Below, piece after piece: positions 1 through 8,914 of a stretch of DNA of 64,000 nt. A program made the position numbers and the translations under genes. This stretch comes from Paludibacteraceae bacterium (GTDB lineage Bacteria; Bacteroidota; Bacteroidia; Bacteroidales; Paludibacteraceae): NCBI GenBank assembly GCA_024401495.1, contig JAKSKW010000007.1, forward strand, positions 1 through 64,000, in the 5' to 3' direction. The notes under the pieces were generated by a model. The model was not told the DNA's origin. It did no database searches and worked only from the letters and a program-made list of their open reading frames with translations. The first letter of the stretch is position 1; each line of letters opens with the position of its first letter.

Positions 1-576
1 ATTGAGATTGCTCAACGCTTCCTGCATTTTTTCAATTGCTTTGCGTCTGTGCGATATACTGTTTTTAACCTCATCATCCAATTCAGCTAGTGTTTTGTCG
101 TAGCCTTCTGGGATGAAGACGGGATCATATCCGAATCCGTTTGTTCCGCGTCGACCTCTTGTGATCTCACCGTTAAGTGTTCCCTCACAATGGATCTCAT
201 AGTTTGGCATCACCAATGTGATATGAGCTACGAATCGTGCCTTACGGTTTTCCTCCTCATCAAGCACTGCAAGGAGTTTATCGATATTTGTGCTGTCTGT
301 CGCGCCCTCTCCTGCAAATCTTGCTGTGTAGACGCCGGGAGCACCGTCGAGAGCATCACACTCAAGTCCACTATCATCTGCCATTGTAGGCAAACCAGTT
401 TTCTCGAAGATAAACTTTGCCTTTAGACGTGAGTTTTCCGCGTATGTAGTTCCGTTTTCCTCGGCTGATTCAGTTATTCCAGCCTCCGCTTGTGTGATTA
501 ATTCAACCTTGTCGCCCAAGATAGCTGCAAACTCAGCCACCTTGCCTCTGTTCTTGGTTGCCAAAACTATCTTCAT
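1..576 (-). CDS. rdgB: XTP/dITP diphosphatase (partial, C-terminus outside window)
   Basis: House-cleaning nucleotide pyrophosphatase that hydrolyses XTP, dITP and ITP to monophosphates, keeping deaminated purines out of DNA and RNA. The frame opens at an ATG at 574-576 and stays open for 192 codons to the left edge without a stop. Visible family motifs are the N-terminal LATKNRGKVAEF, the central ADDSGLECDALDGAPGVYTAR stretch (first 20 residues are the classic substrate-loop signature) and NGFGYDPVF near the C-terminus. The family is about 190-200 residues long, so only a few residues are missing. It follows argB by 12 nt on the same strand and is probably cotranscribed with porZ and argB. 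Confident identification. Confidence 0.93.
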   Translation of the reverse strand, partial: MKIVLATKNRGKVAEFAAILGDKVELITQAEAGITESAEENGTTYAENSRLKAKFIFEKTGLPTMADDSGLECDALDGAPGVYTARFAGEGATDSTNIDKLLAVLDEEENRKARFVAHITLVMPNYEIHCEGTLNGEITRGRRGTNGFGYDPVFIPEGYDKTLAELDDEVKNSISHRRKAIEKMQEALSNLN

Positions 577-588
577 TGTCTCCGAATA

Positions 589-1353
589 TTACTTGATTTT
601 AGTACCGCCGCTTAGGATATGGTTGGCTGATGTGATCACCACTTCCTTCACACCCTTGCTGATAGCTGTAAACGCATTGTCAAGCTTAGGAATCATACCA
701 CCGCTGATAGTACCGTCGGCTTTATAAGCCTCGAAATCTGACTTTGTGATCAATGGAATAACAGATGAATCATCGTTCTCGTCCTTCAACACACCGTCTT
801 TCTCAAAACAATAGATTAGAGAGACGTCGAATCTCTTAGCCAACGCTACAGCAGCCTCCTGTGCGATTGTGTCGGCATTTGTATTTAGAAGGTTACCCTT
901 TCCGTCGTGAGTGATTGGAGAAAGGACAGGGACAATTCCACGCGCGATAAGATCAGCAAGGATCTCTGTGTTCACCTCTCTAACGTCACCAACGAAGCCA
1001 TAATCGATTGGGTTAGGCTTACGCTTGTCGCTTCTCATATAGTTGATATCAGCACCTGTCAAGCCAAGGGAGTTGATTCCGTTAGCCTGTAGCTGAGCAA
1101 CGATATTCTTATTCACAAGTCCGGCGTAGACCATAGTAACGACCTTTAGCATCTCTGCGTCAGTGATACGGCGGCCCTCCACCATCTTAGTCTCAATTCC
1201 AAGTTTCTCTGCCACTTTAGTAGCGCTACGTCCACCACCATGGACAAGCACCTTATTACCAGAAATCTTAGAGAACTGCTCCAATAGGCTCTTAAGTGTA
1301 GCTTCCTCCTCTACAATCTTACCACCTACCTTTATCAATGTTAGTTTTTCCAT
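589..1353 (-). CDS. argB: Acetylglutamate kinase family (arginine biosynthesis)
   Basis: Amino-acid kinase of 254 residues that phosphorylates the N-acylated glutamate gamma-carboxylate, the second step of arginine synthesis. Seen: N-terminal LIKVGGKIV nucleotide-binding lysine loop, VHGGG acyl-substrate loop, LGLTGAD, NTNADTIAQEAA and the C-terminal SGGMIPKLDNA segment, all in the order of the family. Some Bacteroidota run this pathway with N-succinyl rather than N-acetyl intermediates, so the true acyl group cannot be told from sequence here. It starts 1 nt after the porZ stop, which suggests translational coupling, and is followed by rdgB. No other arg genes lie nearby. Length is normal. 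Confidence 0.93.
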   Translation of the reverse strand: MEKLTLIKVGGKIVEEEATLKSLLEQFSKISGNKVLVHGGGRSATKVAEKLGIETKMVEGRRITDAEMLKVVTMVYAGLVNKNIVAQLQANGINSLGLTGADINYMRSDKRKPNPIDYGFVGDVREVNTEILADLIARGIVPVLSPITHDGKGNLLNTNADTIAQEAAVALAKRFDVSLIYCFEKDGVLKDENDDSSVIPLITKSDFEAYKADGTISGGMIPKLDNAFTAISKGVKEVVITSANHILSGGTKIK

Positions 1354-1354
1354 T

Positions 1355-3739
1355 TTATCTTATAATTGCGAATTTCAAATGTTTAGTTTCTGTCAATCCA
1401 TCCCCGTCAGGCTCAGTAGTGACAAAGATGTTATAAACGCCTGTTGGCAGACGAGTACCGTCGCTTCTGCGGGCAGAGAATCTGTATGTGCCGCCCTTGC
1501 TCACGCCATTCTCAATCACCATACCACGTTGGTCTGTAATTCTGACGTTGCTCTCATCCATCAAACCCTTAATCTCAACAGGACCGTCATAGTCTGGACG
1601 TACAGGATTTGGATATACAACGACGTTTTCAAAATCCTCATCAGGGAATGAAGAGTCGGTAGCGTAGACGAACAATCCATTATCAGTCATGATATAAAGG
1701 ACTCCCGATTCTTTCTCGTAAACAAGATCCATCACATTGTTGGATGACAATGGTGAATTCTTAGTAGTAAAGTTTTCGATGATCTTATCACCGTTGGCAG
1801 AAACCAAGAACACTCCATTACCCTCAGTTGCAATCCACTTTCTGTTCTTTCCATCCACCTGTATCTTCTTAACCTTGTCAGCGCCCAACAAATAGTCGGC
1901 ATATCTGCTATCATCCTCACGTGTTATCTTCGGACGAACATACGTCTCCTTATTTTCAAAGATTCCCTTTACGTTTCTCATGATTACTGGGCCCTGGTCT
2001 GTAGCGATCCAGATATCTCCCTTTAGATCCTCCTCGACGCTGAAGATATATACAGGAGTTAGAGTCTCCATAGCCCCATCTTCTGAATATTTGAATGAAG
2101 TGATTAGTTTTGTCTTATCATCTTTATCATCAAACGGAGTCTTATTCAAATCAAACACACAAATTGCCGCACTCTTATACTCAGCAACGACAAAATCAAT
2201 TCCCGATTTAGTACGATAGTGGAAATGTGCAGATGGCTGGTTGAGAAATTTGTTGTGTCTCAACTCATGCCACTCACCTGTCGAGTCAATAACATAAACC
2301 AAACTACCATTTGAATTAGGATTTGTTGCAATCAAATTGTGATCATCATCATACCACGCACATTCCACTTTTGTACATCTTGAAGACTGAGGTGTAGCCT
2401 GGAATGCAGAATTGTTCTTATCGTAAATTTTTATTAGCGTATCACGGTAGAATTCATGTAATCCTCTCCATGATGGCACAAAGATATGATCCTTGTCAAG
2501 TGGATCAACTAACATTCTGTACGCAGAATTGAACACCACTCCATCTAAATATCTTGGGACATTCTTGAATACAGCAGAATCTCTCTTCAAGAAATCTCTC
2601 AAATAATGCCATTTACCATCTCTTGAATAATCGGCAACAGCAGGAACCGAGAAACCATCGTTACCAGTCAAATAGATCTCGCCATCAATTACCTGCAGAG
2701 AATAATATCCTTTCTGGCTTGGACCATCAAACACAACTGAATCAGATACTGTAGCATCAAGTTCATCGATTGACAAATCAGCAAATCTCAAGCCTTCGTG
2801 GTCTAGCCATACCATGTCGTCGTCAACATCATAAACAGCGAGACTATTCCAACACTCTCTATACTTCACGTCGCCAAGGTTGTCCTTGTGGAACGCCATA
2901 ACCTGCCAATCTGTGCAAGCTGTAAGTCGATTCTTATAAACCTGAATTCTATGAGGGACAATCTCCTTAGGGCTAACATCCACCCATGATCCATCTCCAA
3001 GACGCGCAAATAATCCTTTGTTAGTTAGGATTAACACATGACCTGACGCGCACTCCATCTGTTTCACCATAATAGTGTCGCCTTCATTGCACTCCAATGG
3101 CAATGGGACGGTCTTCCAAGAGCTAAAGTCATTCGCATTTGAACCACTAACACAGATCTTTAGTTTTCTTTGAGAACAATTAATTCCGTCTGCCATCAAC
3201 GCATAGATGTCATTATCCAAAACAACAGTTTGATAAACAGCCTCATAAGAACCACTATCTCCAACCACATAAGTGTCGAGCACCTCTCTCTTCTTTGTAT
3301 TGTACACGACGATTCCCGCATCCAACGATACGTATACATAATCACCGTCGACCTTTAGGGAATTAACTTTCTTTCCGCTTATCTCGCTATCCTTAATTGA
3401 CTCATCATTAATTGTTATTCCATCAACCACCAAGTCGATAGTCATGTCTGAGTGGAGAACAAACAACGTTTTTGTAGACTCAACGTATTCAATCATCGAA
3501 ATATCCGACGGACTCAACCCATCAAGAGTGGACAACGGTTTCACATCCCTTGTCTTCTTGTCATAGATGTACATACCACCATTTGCAACAACATACACCT
3601 TTTCCTTCGACGGGATAATGCTTGTAATACCGTTGTAAGAACGAACTGTCTGCCACTCACCTGGAGCTATATCGCGTTTTGCAAACGTAGATAATGTCGC
3701 TATAAATAATACTATGACTGTATAGATGAATCTTCGCAT
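1355..3739 (-). CDS. porZ: PorZ-like type IX secretion beta-propeller protein
   Basis: Protein of 794 residues with a signal peptide (residues 1-20, ending TLSTFA), followed by repeated beta-propeller-like blocks such as VYVVANGGMYIYD, LFVLHSD, IWIATDQGPV, KWIATEGNGVFLV and LYIMTDNGLFVYA, and a C-terminal immunoglobulin-like domain from about residue 700 that begins VVYPNPVRP and ends KHLKFAIIR. This is the two-propeller plus sorting-type domain plan and length of Porphyromonas PorZ, a cell-surface component of the T9SS attachment complex that recognises A-LPS. It heads the unit porZ-argB-rdgB; placement of the secretion gene with housekeeping genes is synteny, not function. It could instead be another two-component-propeller secreted protein, but size and domain order favour PorZ. 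Confidence 0.8.
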   Translation of the reverse strand: MRRFIYTVIVLFIATLSTFAKRDIAPGEWQTVRSYNGITSIIPSKEKVYVVANGGMYIYDKKTRDVKPLSTLDGLSPSDISMIEYVESTKTLFVLHSDMTIDLVVDGITINDESIKDSEISGKKVNSLKVDGDYVYVSLDAGIVVYNTKKREVLDTYVVGDSGSYEAVYQTVVLDNDIYALMADGINCSQRKLKICVSGSNANDFSSWKTVPLPLECNEGDTIMVKQMECASGHVLILTNKGLFARLGDGSWVDVSPKEIVPHRIQVYKNRLTACTDWQVMAFHKDNLGDVKYRECWNSLAVYDVDDDMVWLDHEGLRFADLSIDELDATVSDSVVFDGPSQKGYYSLQVIDGEIYLTGNDGFSVPAVADYSRDGKWHYLRDFLKRDSAVFKNVPRYLDGVVFNSAYRMLVDPLDKDHIFVPSWRGLHEFYRDTLIKIYDKNNSAFQATPQSSRCTKVECAWYDDDHNLIATNPNSNGSLVYVIDSTGEWHELRHNKFLNQPSAHFHYRTKSGIDFVVAEYKSAAICVFDLNKTPFDDKDDKTKLITSFKYSEDGAMETLTPVYIFSVEEDLKGDIWIATDQGPVIMRNVKGIFENKETYVRPKITREDDSRYADYLLGADKVKKIQVDGKNRKWIATEGNGVFLVSANGDKIIENFTTKNSPLSSNNVMDLVYEKESGVLYIMTDNGLFVYATDSSFPDEDFENVVVYPNPVRPDYDGPVEIKGLMDESNVRITDQRGMVIENGVSKGGTYRFSARRSDGTRLPTGVYNIFVTTEPDGDGLTETKHLKFAIIR

Positions 3740-3763
3740 AATCTATATGGATTAAAATTTACT

Positions 3764-3772
3764 GCAAATATA
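3764..3772 (-). promoter_or_regulatory. Predicted porZ promoter, -7 box
   Basis: On the minus strand the box reads TATATTTGC, a match to the Bacteroidota TAnnTTTG element, 24 nt before the porZ start codon. The -33 TTTG element would fall inside the upstream terminator and is not clear. Confidence 0.45.
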
Positions 3773-3777
3773 AAAAA

Positions 3778-3809
3778 AGCAAGGATAGAATTTGCATTCT
3801 ACCCTTGCT
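3778..3809 (-). terminator. Intrinsic terminator after the GH26 gene
   Basis: Fourteen-base arms (AGCAAGGATAGAAT and ATTCTACCCTTGCT, one mismatch) around a 4-nt loop, with seven T residues following on the minus strand and a short T run on the plus strand. It separates the GH26 gene from porZ. Confidence 0.85.
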
Positions 3810-3831
3810 TTTATCCTTGTGTAAAGCTATT

Positions 3832-6591
3832 TTACTTCACAATCTTGAAAATCTGGTTTCCATTCTCTGTCGATACAACAACTGTGTAAACACCCTTGTT
3901 CCACTCCTTAGCTGAAACAGAAGTCTGTCCGTTTACTGTTGCCGACGCGATTGTACGTCCAGCGATGTCGATAATCTCAACAACTGCGTTGTCCGCAACT
4001 ACTGTCAAATTCTCCTTCACTGGATTTGGATAGATAGCGACGTCGCTCTTTGCCTGTGACTGTTCAACCTCAGTATAGTTTTTCCAACCTGGCATCTCAT
4101 CCAATGTGATCACATTCTCATGTCCCATCACCTTCTTCCACTCATCGTTAGATGTCTGATCTGCGAAACTTGAACCCCAGCTCTGGTACCAAGGCATCAT
4201 CCAGCTCCACATAGCCTCATCAGCAATACATGCGTCTGCATCAACTACTGGTCCGTTCTCACTCAAAGCGATAAGTTTCTTGTAGTCTGACATCTTCTTC
4301 AAATTATTGAAAACCACATAATTTGACTGATAGTCGAATGCCTTATTGTAGATATCGATTGAGATAACATCGTAATTCTCAGCACCTGGATTCCAATCTG
4401 TGTCAGCTACGCTCTGTGGATTCCATACCCAGATTAGGTTGTGTACACCCTTCACGTCTACCATCTCATGACGGATTAGCTGGTAAAGTTTTGCGTAGTT
4501 CGCACCACCCTGGCGGCCCCACCAGAACCAACCACCTGATGCCTCGTGAAGTGGACGGAAGATACCTGCGACACCCTTATCCTGCAAATCAAGGAAGTAG
4601 TCGGCAATCACGTCGATATCTTTTACCATATTCTTATAAATCTCAGAGCTTGTATTCCAAGAACCGTCGGCATTCATAGCGACTGTGAAATCGAAATCAG
4701 TGTCGCCAGCCTCACCTCTTGAATAAAACATATCTGTCTCATAAGATGGATCACGCCAGTGCCATGTGAAAGCAGGGATACCACCAAGATTCCACAAATC
4801 CTCCATTAGAGACATAGACTTATCAGTATAGTTCTTAAACCATGTATCATTAGGCATATAAGCACTCTGACCTGTAGCGTTCATGAAATCAACACCTCCA
4901 AGAGCAGGATACTTTCCACTTCTTGTGTAAACCTCCTTGTAATCCTCGTGATTCTTGAATTTACCATCTGAACCATCCATGCTTCCTGCCATGAATCCAG
5001 ATATGATGTTCTTTCCGAAATTCTCAGTCAAGAATCCATATAGTTTCTGTGCCGACGGAGTTGCCTTTGAATCAGATATTTCAGATGGCTTAACCTCTGG
5101 GATAACTGCTGAGTTAACCTCCATATAGTCTACCACCCACCATGTCCAGCCTGGGACAACTGAGATAGTCTGTCTTCCACTCTTTAGCTTGAATGTTCCT
5201 ACTGAGACAGGTCCGTTCTCATTGATAGCAACGTCTACGCTTGTACCGTCGGCCAACTTAACCGAGCAAACTTTTCCTTCTCCGTAAGCGATAGATCCGC
5301 CAAGGATGATGTCGTAATTACCGTCGGCTGGAATCTCAAACTCAAAATTGATATATCCGTCGGCATCCTGGACACAAACAGCTTTACCACCTGAGCAAGC
5401 CTCTGAACCTACCTCAACTCCTTTATAGTCTGCACACTCAGCCTCGATATGAGATGCAGTGTTTAGCGAGCAGGGATCATCAACGATGACTGTTCCGGTG
5501 TATGTGCCCCAACCCTCCATATCTTCAAGAGTGATGATGCGCTCATCCTCCATATTGCTCTTCCATACTGCGTCGGAAGTCTGGCTGATAAACTTATCGT
5601 CGCCCCAACTGTCGTACCAAGGCATCCACCAGCTCCAAACAGCACCATCCTCGTGCATATTCTGAACATCAGGAATAGGACCGTTCTCCGAAAGAGTGAT
5701 CATCTTGTCGTCACCCATCAAAGTCTTGATCTTATTGAAATAGCCAGACAAAGATCCGTTGTCGTTAGCCTTCTTATAAACGTCGACTGAGATAAAGTCG
5801 CAATACTCGTCGCCTGGGTACCATGATGCCTCAAGCACGTTCTCATCGTATGGAGCCTTGTTTAGACGCTCGATATTCCAAACCCAAAGAAGATTCTTTA
5901 CTCCCTTGTCGTTAACCATACGGTTGTAAACCAACTTGTAAAGAGCCTTATACTGCTCAGCAGTACCGATACCCCACCAGAACCAAGCTCCTGATGCCTC
6001 GTGAAGCGGACGCCAGATACAAGCCACTCCGTCTTTCTGAAGCTGTAGGAATACCTCTGAAACAGCATCGATATCCTTGATCATTGTCTTGTACTCGTCA
6101 CTTGAAGTGTTCCATTCAGTCGAACCTGACTTGAATGCGTTGCGGAAGTCAAACTTAGCGTCTGTTCCATGAGACTCTGTCACACGACTTGGATCCTTCC
6201 AGTGCCAAGTAAATGCAGGGATACCACCCTTCTGGTAAAGCTCCTTTGCAAGAGCGACGCAATTCTCAGTATAGCTCTTATACCAAGCATCGTCCTCATT
6301 AGCACCTGTAAGCATTAGCAGGTCAAGACCAACAAGAGCAGGCTGCTTACCCGACTTGCTGACTACTGCTGCAAAATCTTTTTGATTCTTAAGTGCAGAC
6401 GCACCATCCATATCTCCAGTCTGGACACCGGAAACTGTCTTCTGACCATAATTGTCGTAGAAGAACTTGTAGATATTCTTAGCACCGTCTGTGCTACCAG
6501 TCACTGGAACCTGGCTAATTGCTGCAGAGGCAGAACCTGCCAAACCAAGCAATGCCACACTTGTGAAATAATTGAGTAAATTCTTATCCAT
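3832..6591 (-). CDS. Secreted tandem GH26 beta-mannanase-type enzyme with CBM and T9SS sorting domain
   Basis: Protein of 919 residues from the ATG at 6591; an upstream in-frame ATG would add 21 residues but would lie before the predicted promoter, and the chosen start gives a clean signal peptide (residues 1-24, ending GSASAA). Two GH26 catalytic modules are present: the first, about residues 30-370, carries WRPLHEASGAWFWWG (acid/base Glu198) and TLSENGP (nucleophile Glu302); the second, about 520-845, repeats FRPLHEASGGWFWWG and ALSENGP. Between them lies a beta-sandwich carbohydrate-binding module of CBM6/35 type, about 390-510. The last 70 residues (IYPNPVKENLTV to QIFKIVK) are a T9SS type A sorting domain, so the enzyme should be surface-anchored or released. 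Likely substrate is mannan or a related beta-glycan. Both active sites look intact. Confidence 0.9.
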   Translation of the reverse strand: MDKNLLNYFTSVALLGLAGSASAAISQVPVTGSTDGAKNIYKFFYDNYGQKTVSGVQTGDMDGASALKNQKDFAAVVSKSGKQPALVGLDLLMLTGANEDDAWYKSYTENCVALAKELYQKGGIPAFTWHWKDPSRVTESHGTDAKFDFRNAFKSGSTEWNTSSDEYKTMIKDIDAVSEVFLQLQKDGVACIWRPLHEASGAWFWWGIGTAEQYKALYKLVYNRMVNDKGVKNLLWVWNIERLNKAPYDENVLEASWYPGDEYCDFISVDVYKKANDNGSLSGYFNKIKTLMGDDKMITLSENGPIPDVQNMHEDGAVWSWWMPWYDSWGDDKFISQTSDAVWKSNMEDERIITLEDMEGWGTYTGTVIVDDPCSLNTASHIEAECADYKGVEVGSEACSGGKAVCVQDADGYINFEFEIPADGNYDIILGGSIAYGEGKVCSVKLADGTSVDVAINENGPVSVGTFKLKSGRQTISVVPGWTWWVVDYMEVNSAVIPEVKPSEISDSKATPSAQKLYGFLTENFGKNIISGFMAGSMDGSDGKFKNHEDYKEVYTRSGKYPALGGVDFMNATGQSAYMPNDTWFKNYTDKSMSLMEDLWNLGGIPAFTWHWRDPSYETDMFYSRGEAGDTDFDFTVAMNADGSWNTSSEIYKNMVKDIDVIADYFLDLQDKGVAGIFRPLHEASGGWFWWGRQGGANYAKLYQLIRHEMVDVKGVHNLIWVWNPQSVADTDWNPGAENYDVISIDIYNKAFDYQSNYVVFNNLKKMSDYKKLIALSENGPVVDADACIADEAMWSWMMPWYQSWGSSFADQTSNDEWKKVMGHENVITLDEMPGWKNYTEVEQSQAKSDVAIYPNPVKENLTVVADNAVVEIIDIAGRTIASATVNGQTSVSAKEWNKGVYTVVVSTENGNQIFKIVK

Positions 6592-6621
6592 AATCCTTTT
6601 GTATTTTTTTCTATCAACCAT

Positions 6622-6630
6622 ACAAATATA
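6622..6630 (-). promoter_or_regulatory. Predicted promoter of the GH26 gene, -7 box
   Basis: Minus-strand TATATTTGT 30 nt before the chosen ATG. This supports the downstream start rather than the longer frame. Confidence 0.5.
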
Positions 6631-6903
6631 ATTATAAATTCCAACCATGAGCATTCAACAATACTAAATGACAAAAAAGATATCATTTTTAGTACGTTTC
6701 TGCTTTTTTACAGATGCAAAAGTAGATTATTATAAAAAAGTGGCTACCGAAAAAAATTTCATATATATGGAGAATCGTTTCAAGGGGTGAAAATTGATAA
6801 AATTTGCTTGAAAACCCTCAAAATTGTGCATATCGTCAACACATTGATTATCAGCACACTACAAAATATTTTAATTTAATTATGCAAAAAAGTCTGCAAA
6901 AAG
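6631..6903. other. Intergenic stretch without a recognisable gene
   Basis: AT-rich sequence between the divergent GH26 gene and tRNA-fMet. I see no open frame with coding character, no terminator and no repeat here. It presumably holds only upstream promoter DNA. Confidence 0.6.
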
Positions 6904-6935
6904 TTTGTTGTAAAGCAGAAAAACGCTACCTTTGC
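6904..6935 (+). promoter_or_regulatory. Promoter of tRNA-fMet
   Basis: TTTG (6904-6907), exactly 19 nt, then TACCTTTGC (6927-6935): an ideal Bacteroidota housekeeping promoter, 30 nt before the tRNA 5' end. Confidence 0.85.
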
Positions 6936-6964
6936 ATCGCAATTCAGAAATGAGTTGAATGGAT

Positions 6965-7037
<73 letters not shown>

Positions 7038-7044
7038 CTAAGAG

Positions 7045-7070
7045 AAGACGGAATCATTTCCGTCTTTTTT
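7045..7070 (+). terminator. Intrinsic terminator of tRNA-fMet
   Basis: Perfect 9-bp stem AAGACGGAA/TTCCGTCTT, loop TCAT, followed by a T run. Confidence 0.88.
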
Positions 7071-7157
7071 GTTTTAAATTCATCATAAAACAAGTTCTTT
7101 TAGATCAGAAAACTTGCCGATTAATAACAACTTCGTTGCGGCACTGGAAAAAAGCAA

Positions 7158-7177
7158 AGACGGGGCATGCCCCGTCT
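7158..7177. repeat. AGACG-type palindrome, copy 1
   Basis: AGACGGGGCATGCCCCGTCT, a perfect 20-bp palindrome followed by CTACAA. Related palindromes with the same outer AGACG/CGTCTCT ends but different inner arms occur at 10175, 10260 and 54035. Confidence 0.8.
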
Positions 7178-7226
7178 CTACAAGCTTCTATCGTTGTAAA
7201 TCCCTCTAAGAATAGATTATACCAAC

Positions 7227-7259
7227 AATTATGAATTATGAATTACGAATTATGAATTA
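7227..7259 (-). repeat. Heptameric tandem repeat at the end of the VanZ-like gene
   Basis: On the sense (minus) strand the unit is TAATTCA, repeated about 4.7 times with one substitution. The TAA stop codon of the VanZ-like gene is itself the start of the first unit. Confidence 0.85.
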
Positions 7260-7715
7260 GTTACATCTTGCTCCACCGAAATTCTCTCTTTCAAACCACT
7301 TTGGAACGAATGTCTTAGCCAAGAAGAATCCACACAATGTGCCTAACGCATCAAAACATAAATCCACTACGTCGCCAGAACGAGTTGTAGTAAGTGTGGC
7401 CTGCATGATCTCAATCAGACCTCCGTATAGAATTGGAACAACGATTGCCCATAGCTTCATCTTTTTTGTCGAGAAATCCACTCTCTGCACCCATAGATCG
7501 TGGCCTAGAGCAACACTAAGCATAAGGAAGAATGTAAAATGAGCAAACTTGTCAAGATGAGCCTTGACAAAATCAGCCAATGGTCGTAAGAAATCTGGGA
7601 CTAATCCTCCCAACGAAATAGATGGGACGCTTGATGACGGCATCATACACATATTCATTATGAACAACGCCACAACTATAGAAAGGCCGTATTGTCTGAA
7701 AAATTTCATGTCCAA
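7257..7715 (-). CDS. VanZ-like family membrane protein
   Basis: Small integral membrane protein of 152 residues with four hydrophobic segments (about residues 9-27, 58-72, 87-106 and 120-137). The segments HLDKFAHFTFFLMLSVAL, GLIEIMQATL and RSGDVVDLCFDALGTLCGF match the VanZ-like family pattern, with the conserved D-K-x-x-H and a C-terminal D-x-x-x-N/D-x-x-G motif. VanZ proteins affect glycopeptide tolerance in enterococci; in Bacteroidota the role is unknown. It starts 22 nt after the end of the HAD phosphatase gene and is probably cotranscribed with it. An alternative start two codons downstream is possible. Confidence 0.75.
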   Translation of the reverse strand: MDMKFFRQYGLSIVVALFIMNMCMMPSSSVPSISLGGLVPDFLRPLADFVKAHLDKFAHFTFFLMLSVALGHDLWVQRVDFSTKKMKLWAIVVPILYGGLIEIMQATLTTTRSGDVVDLCFDALGTLCGFFLAKTFVPKWFERENFGGARCN

Positions 7716-7737
7716 GTAGTGTTTCTGGGTTTAGTGA

Positions 7738-8640
7738 TTATTTGTTCTGCATACGGTGGGTGTACTTGTACAATTTTGCCGAGATATTCGACCATCTCAT
7801 ATTCTTCTTCCACTCAAGCATTCTCTGCTTCTTCTCTCCAAAAATGTATTTGTCGACGACGTGAGCCACACCGTTCTCATCATTTGTAAACGTGATATAA
7901 TCGGCATGACGTTTCACTATCTTCTGTGCATTGCTCATCGCAACACCCAAGCCTGCAAACTTGATCATCGACAAATCGTTGAATCCATCTCCACATGCAA
8001 TCATCTCGTTTCTTGTCAACCCAAGATGATCAAGCAGACGTTGCAACGACTGTGCCTTGTCAATTCCCTTTGGCATAATCTCCAAGAAATATGGTTCAGA
8101 ACGGTAAATACTCAACTTCTCTCCATACTTGCTCTTCTCCTTCTGCTCCACCTCAGCAAGATGCTCGGCATGACCAGTCATCAAACACTTTGTGACAGGA
8201 TGCTGCACCGCCTCAACAAAACTCTGAACCTTAGTGATCGGCATCTTATTTAGCTTAGCCTCCTTGATGATATATTCATCTTCAGGAGTCTCTGTCAATA
8301 CCGACGTCGCATCGTATGAGATGATGGAAACTTTGTTTTCTTGGGAATCATTGTATAGCATAGGTATCATCTCACCCGGCAACACACTCTCGAAAATCGT
8401 TTTGCCAGTCTGGTAGTCGATGATCTTTCCACCGTTGAACGAAAGAATGTAGCCACCATGTTCCGCGAATCCCAACGCCTCAGCCACAGGCACAATTCCT
8501 GGAGTAGGACGCCCACTTGCCAATACAATCTTCACGCCATTATCCTGCGCACGTCTCAACGCATGCTTAGTGGCTTTTGAAATATTCTTAGCAGAGTCTG
8601 TTAGAGTACCGTCGATATCGAGAACTAATAGTTTATACAT
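7738..8640 (-). CDS. Cof-type HAD-superfamily phosphatase
   Basis: Sugar-phosphate or nucleotide phosphatase family (Cof/YidA type), 300 residues. HAD motif I is LLVLDIDGTLTDSAKN at the N-terminus (nucleophile first Asp, acid/base second Asp), motif II is VLASGRP, and motifs III/IV appear as KGIDKAQSLQRLL and IACGDGFNDLSMIKFAGLGVAM. The cap domain of type C2B lies between motifs II and III. The C-terminal 50 residues after VDKYIFGEKK are basic and extend beyond most Cof proteins. Substrate cannot be inferred. It has its own promoter and precedes the VanZ-like gene. Confidence 0.88.
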   Translation of the reverse strand: MYKLLVLDIDGTLTDSAKNISKATKHALRRAQDNGVKIVLASGRPTPGIVPVAEALGFAEHGGYILSFNGGKIIDYQTGKTIFESVLPGEMIPMLYNDSQENKVSIISYDATSVLTETPEDEYIIKEAKLNKMPITKVQSFVEAVQHPVTKCLMTGHAEHLAEVEQKEKSKYGEKLSIYRSEPYFLEIMPKGIDKAQSLQRLLDHLGLTRNEMIACGDGFNDLSMIKFAGLGVAMSNAQKIVKRHADYITFTNDENGVAHVVDKYIFGEKKQRMLEWKKNMRWSNISAKLYKYTHRMQNK

Positions 8641-8667
8641 TGTTGTCTTTCGTTTTTATGCATTTCT

Positions 8668-8676
8668 GCAAATTTA
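8668..8676 (-). promoter_or_regulatory. Promoter of the HAD gene, -7 box
   Basis: Minus-strand TAAATTTGC, 27 nt before the start codon. The -33 element is weak. Confidence 0.5.
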
Positions 8677-8734
8677 CGATTTTTGAGCGAATAAACGATT
8701 ATTGGAGTCTAAATATTTGAGAATTAGGCATAAA

Positions 8735-8764
8735 AAAAGAGTCGCAATCACTTGTGACTCTTTT
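8735..8764 (-). terminator. Strong hairpin terminator in the non-coding stretch
   Basis: Thirteen-base-pair stem (AAAAGAGTCGCAA against TTGTGACTCTTTT, one G-T pair) with loop TCAC, followed by a T run on the minus strand. It lies about 540 nt beyond the murI stop, so it probably ends a different short transcript. Confidence 0.75.
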
Positions 8765-8860
8765 CAAAACAAAGAACTTATTTTCCAATGACTTACAAAA
8801 CAATTTTGTGTATCACATTTGGTTTGTATATGTAATATTGTGTATCTTCTGTGTTTGAAT
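8735..8860 (-). ncRNA. Candidate small RNA (promoter plus terminator, no ORF)
   Basis: On the minus strand a TACATTTGC box (8867-8875) lies inside a 17-bp inverted repeat (TTACATT-GCA-AATGTAA, 8860-8876), and a strong terminator ends at 8735. The roughly 120 nt between hold only ATGs that are followed at once by stops. No known RNA family was recognised. The -33 element is not visible, so this remains a guess. Confidence 0.25.
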
Positions 8861-8914
8861 TACATTGCAAATGTAATGCCATTTTCTAATCTTTTTGCAT
8901 TATTCTATCTGCAG

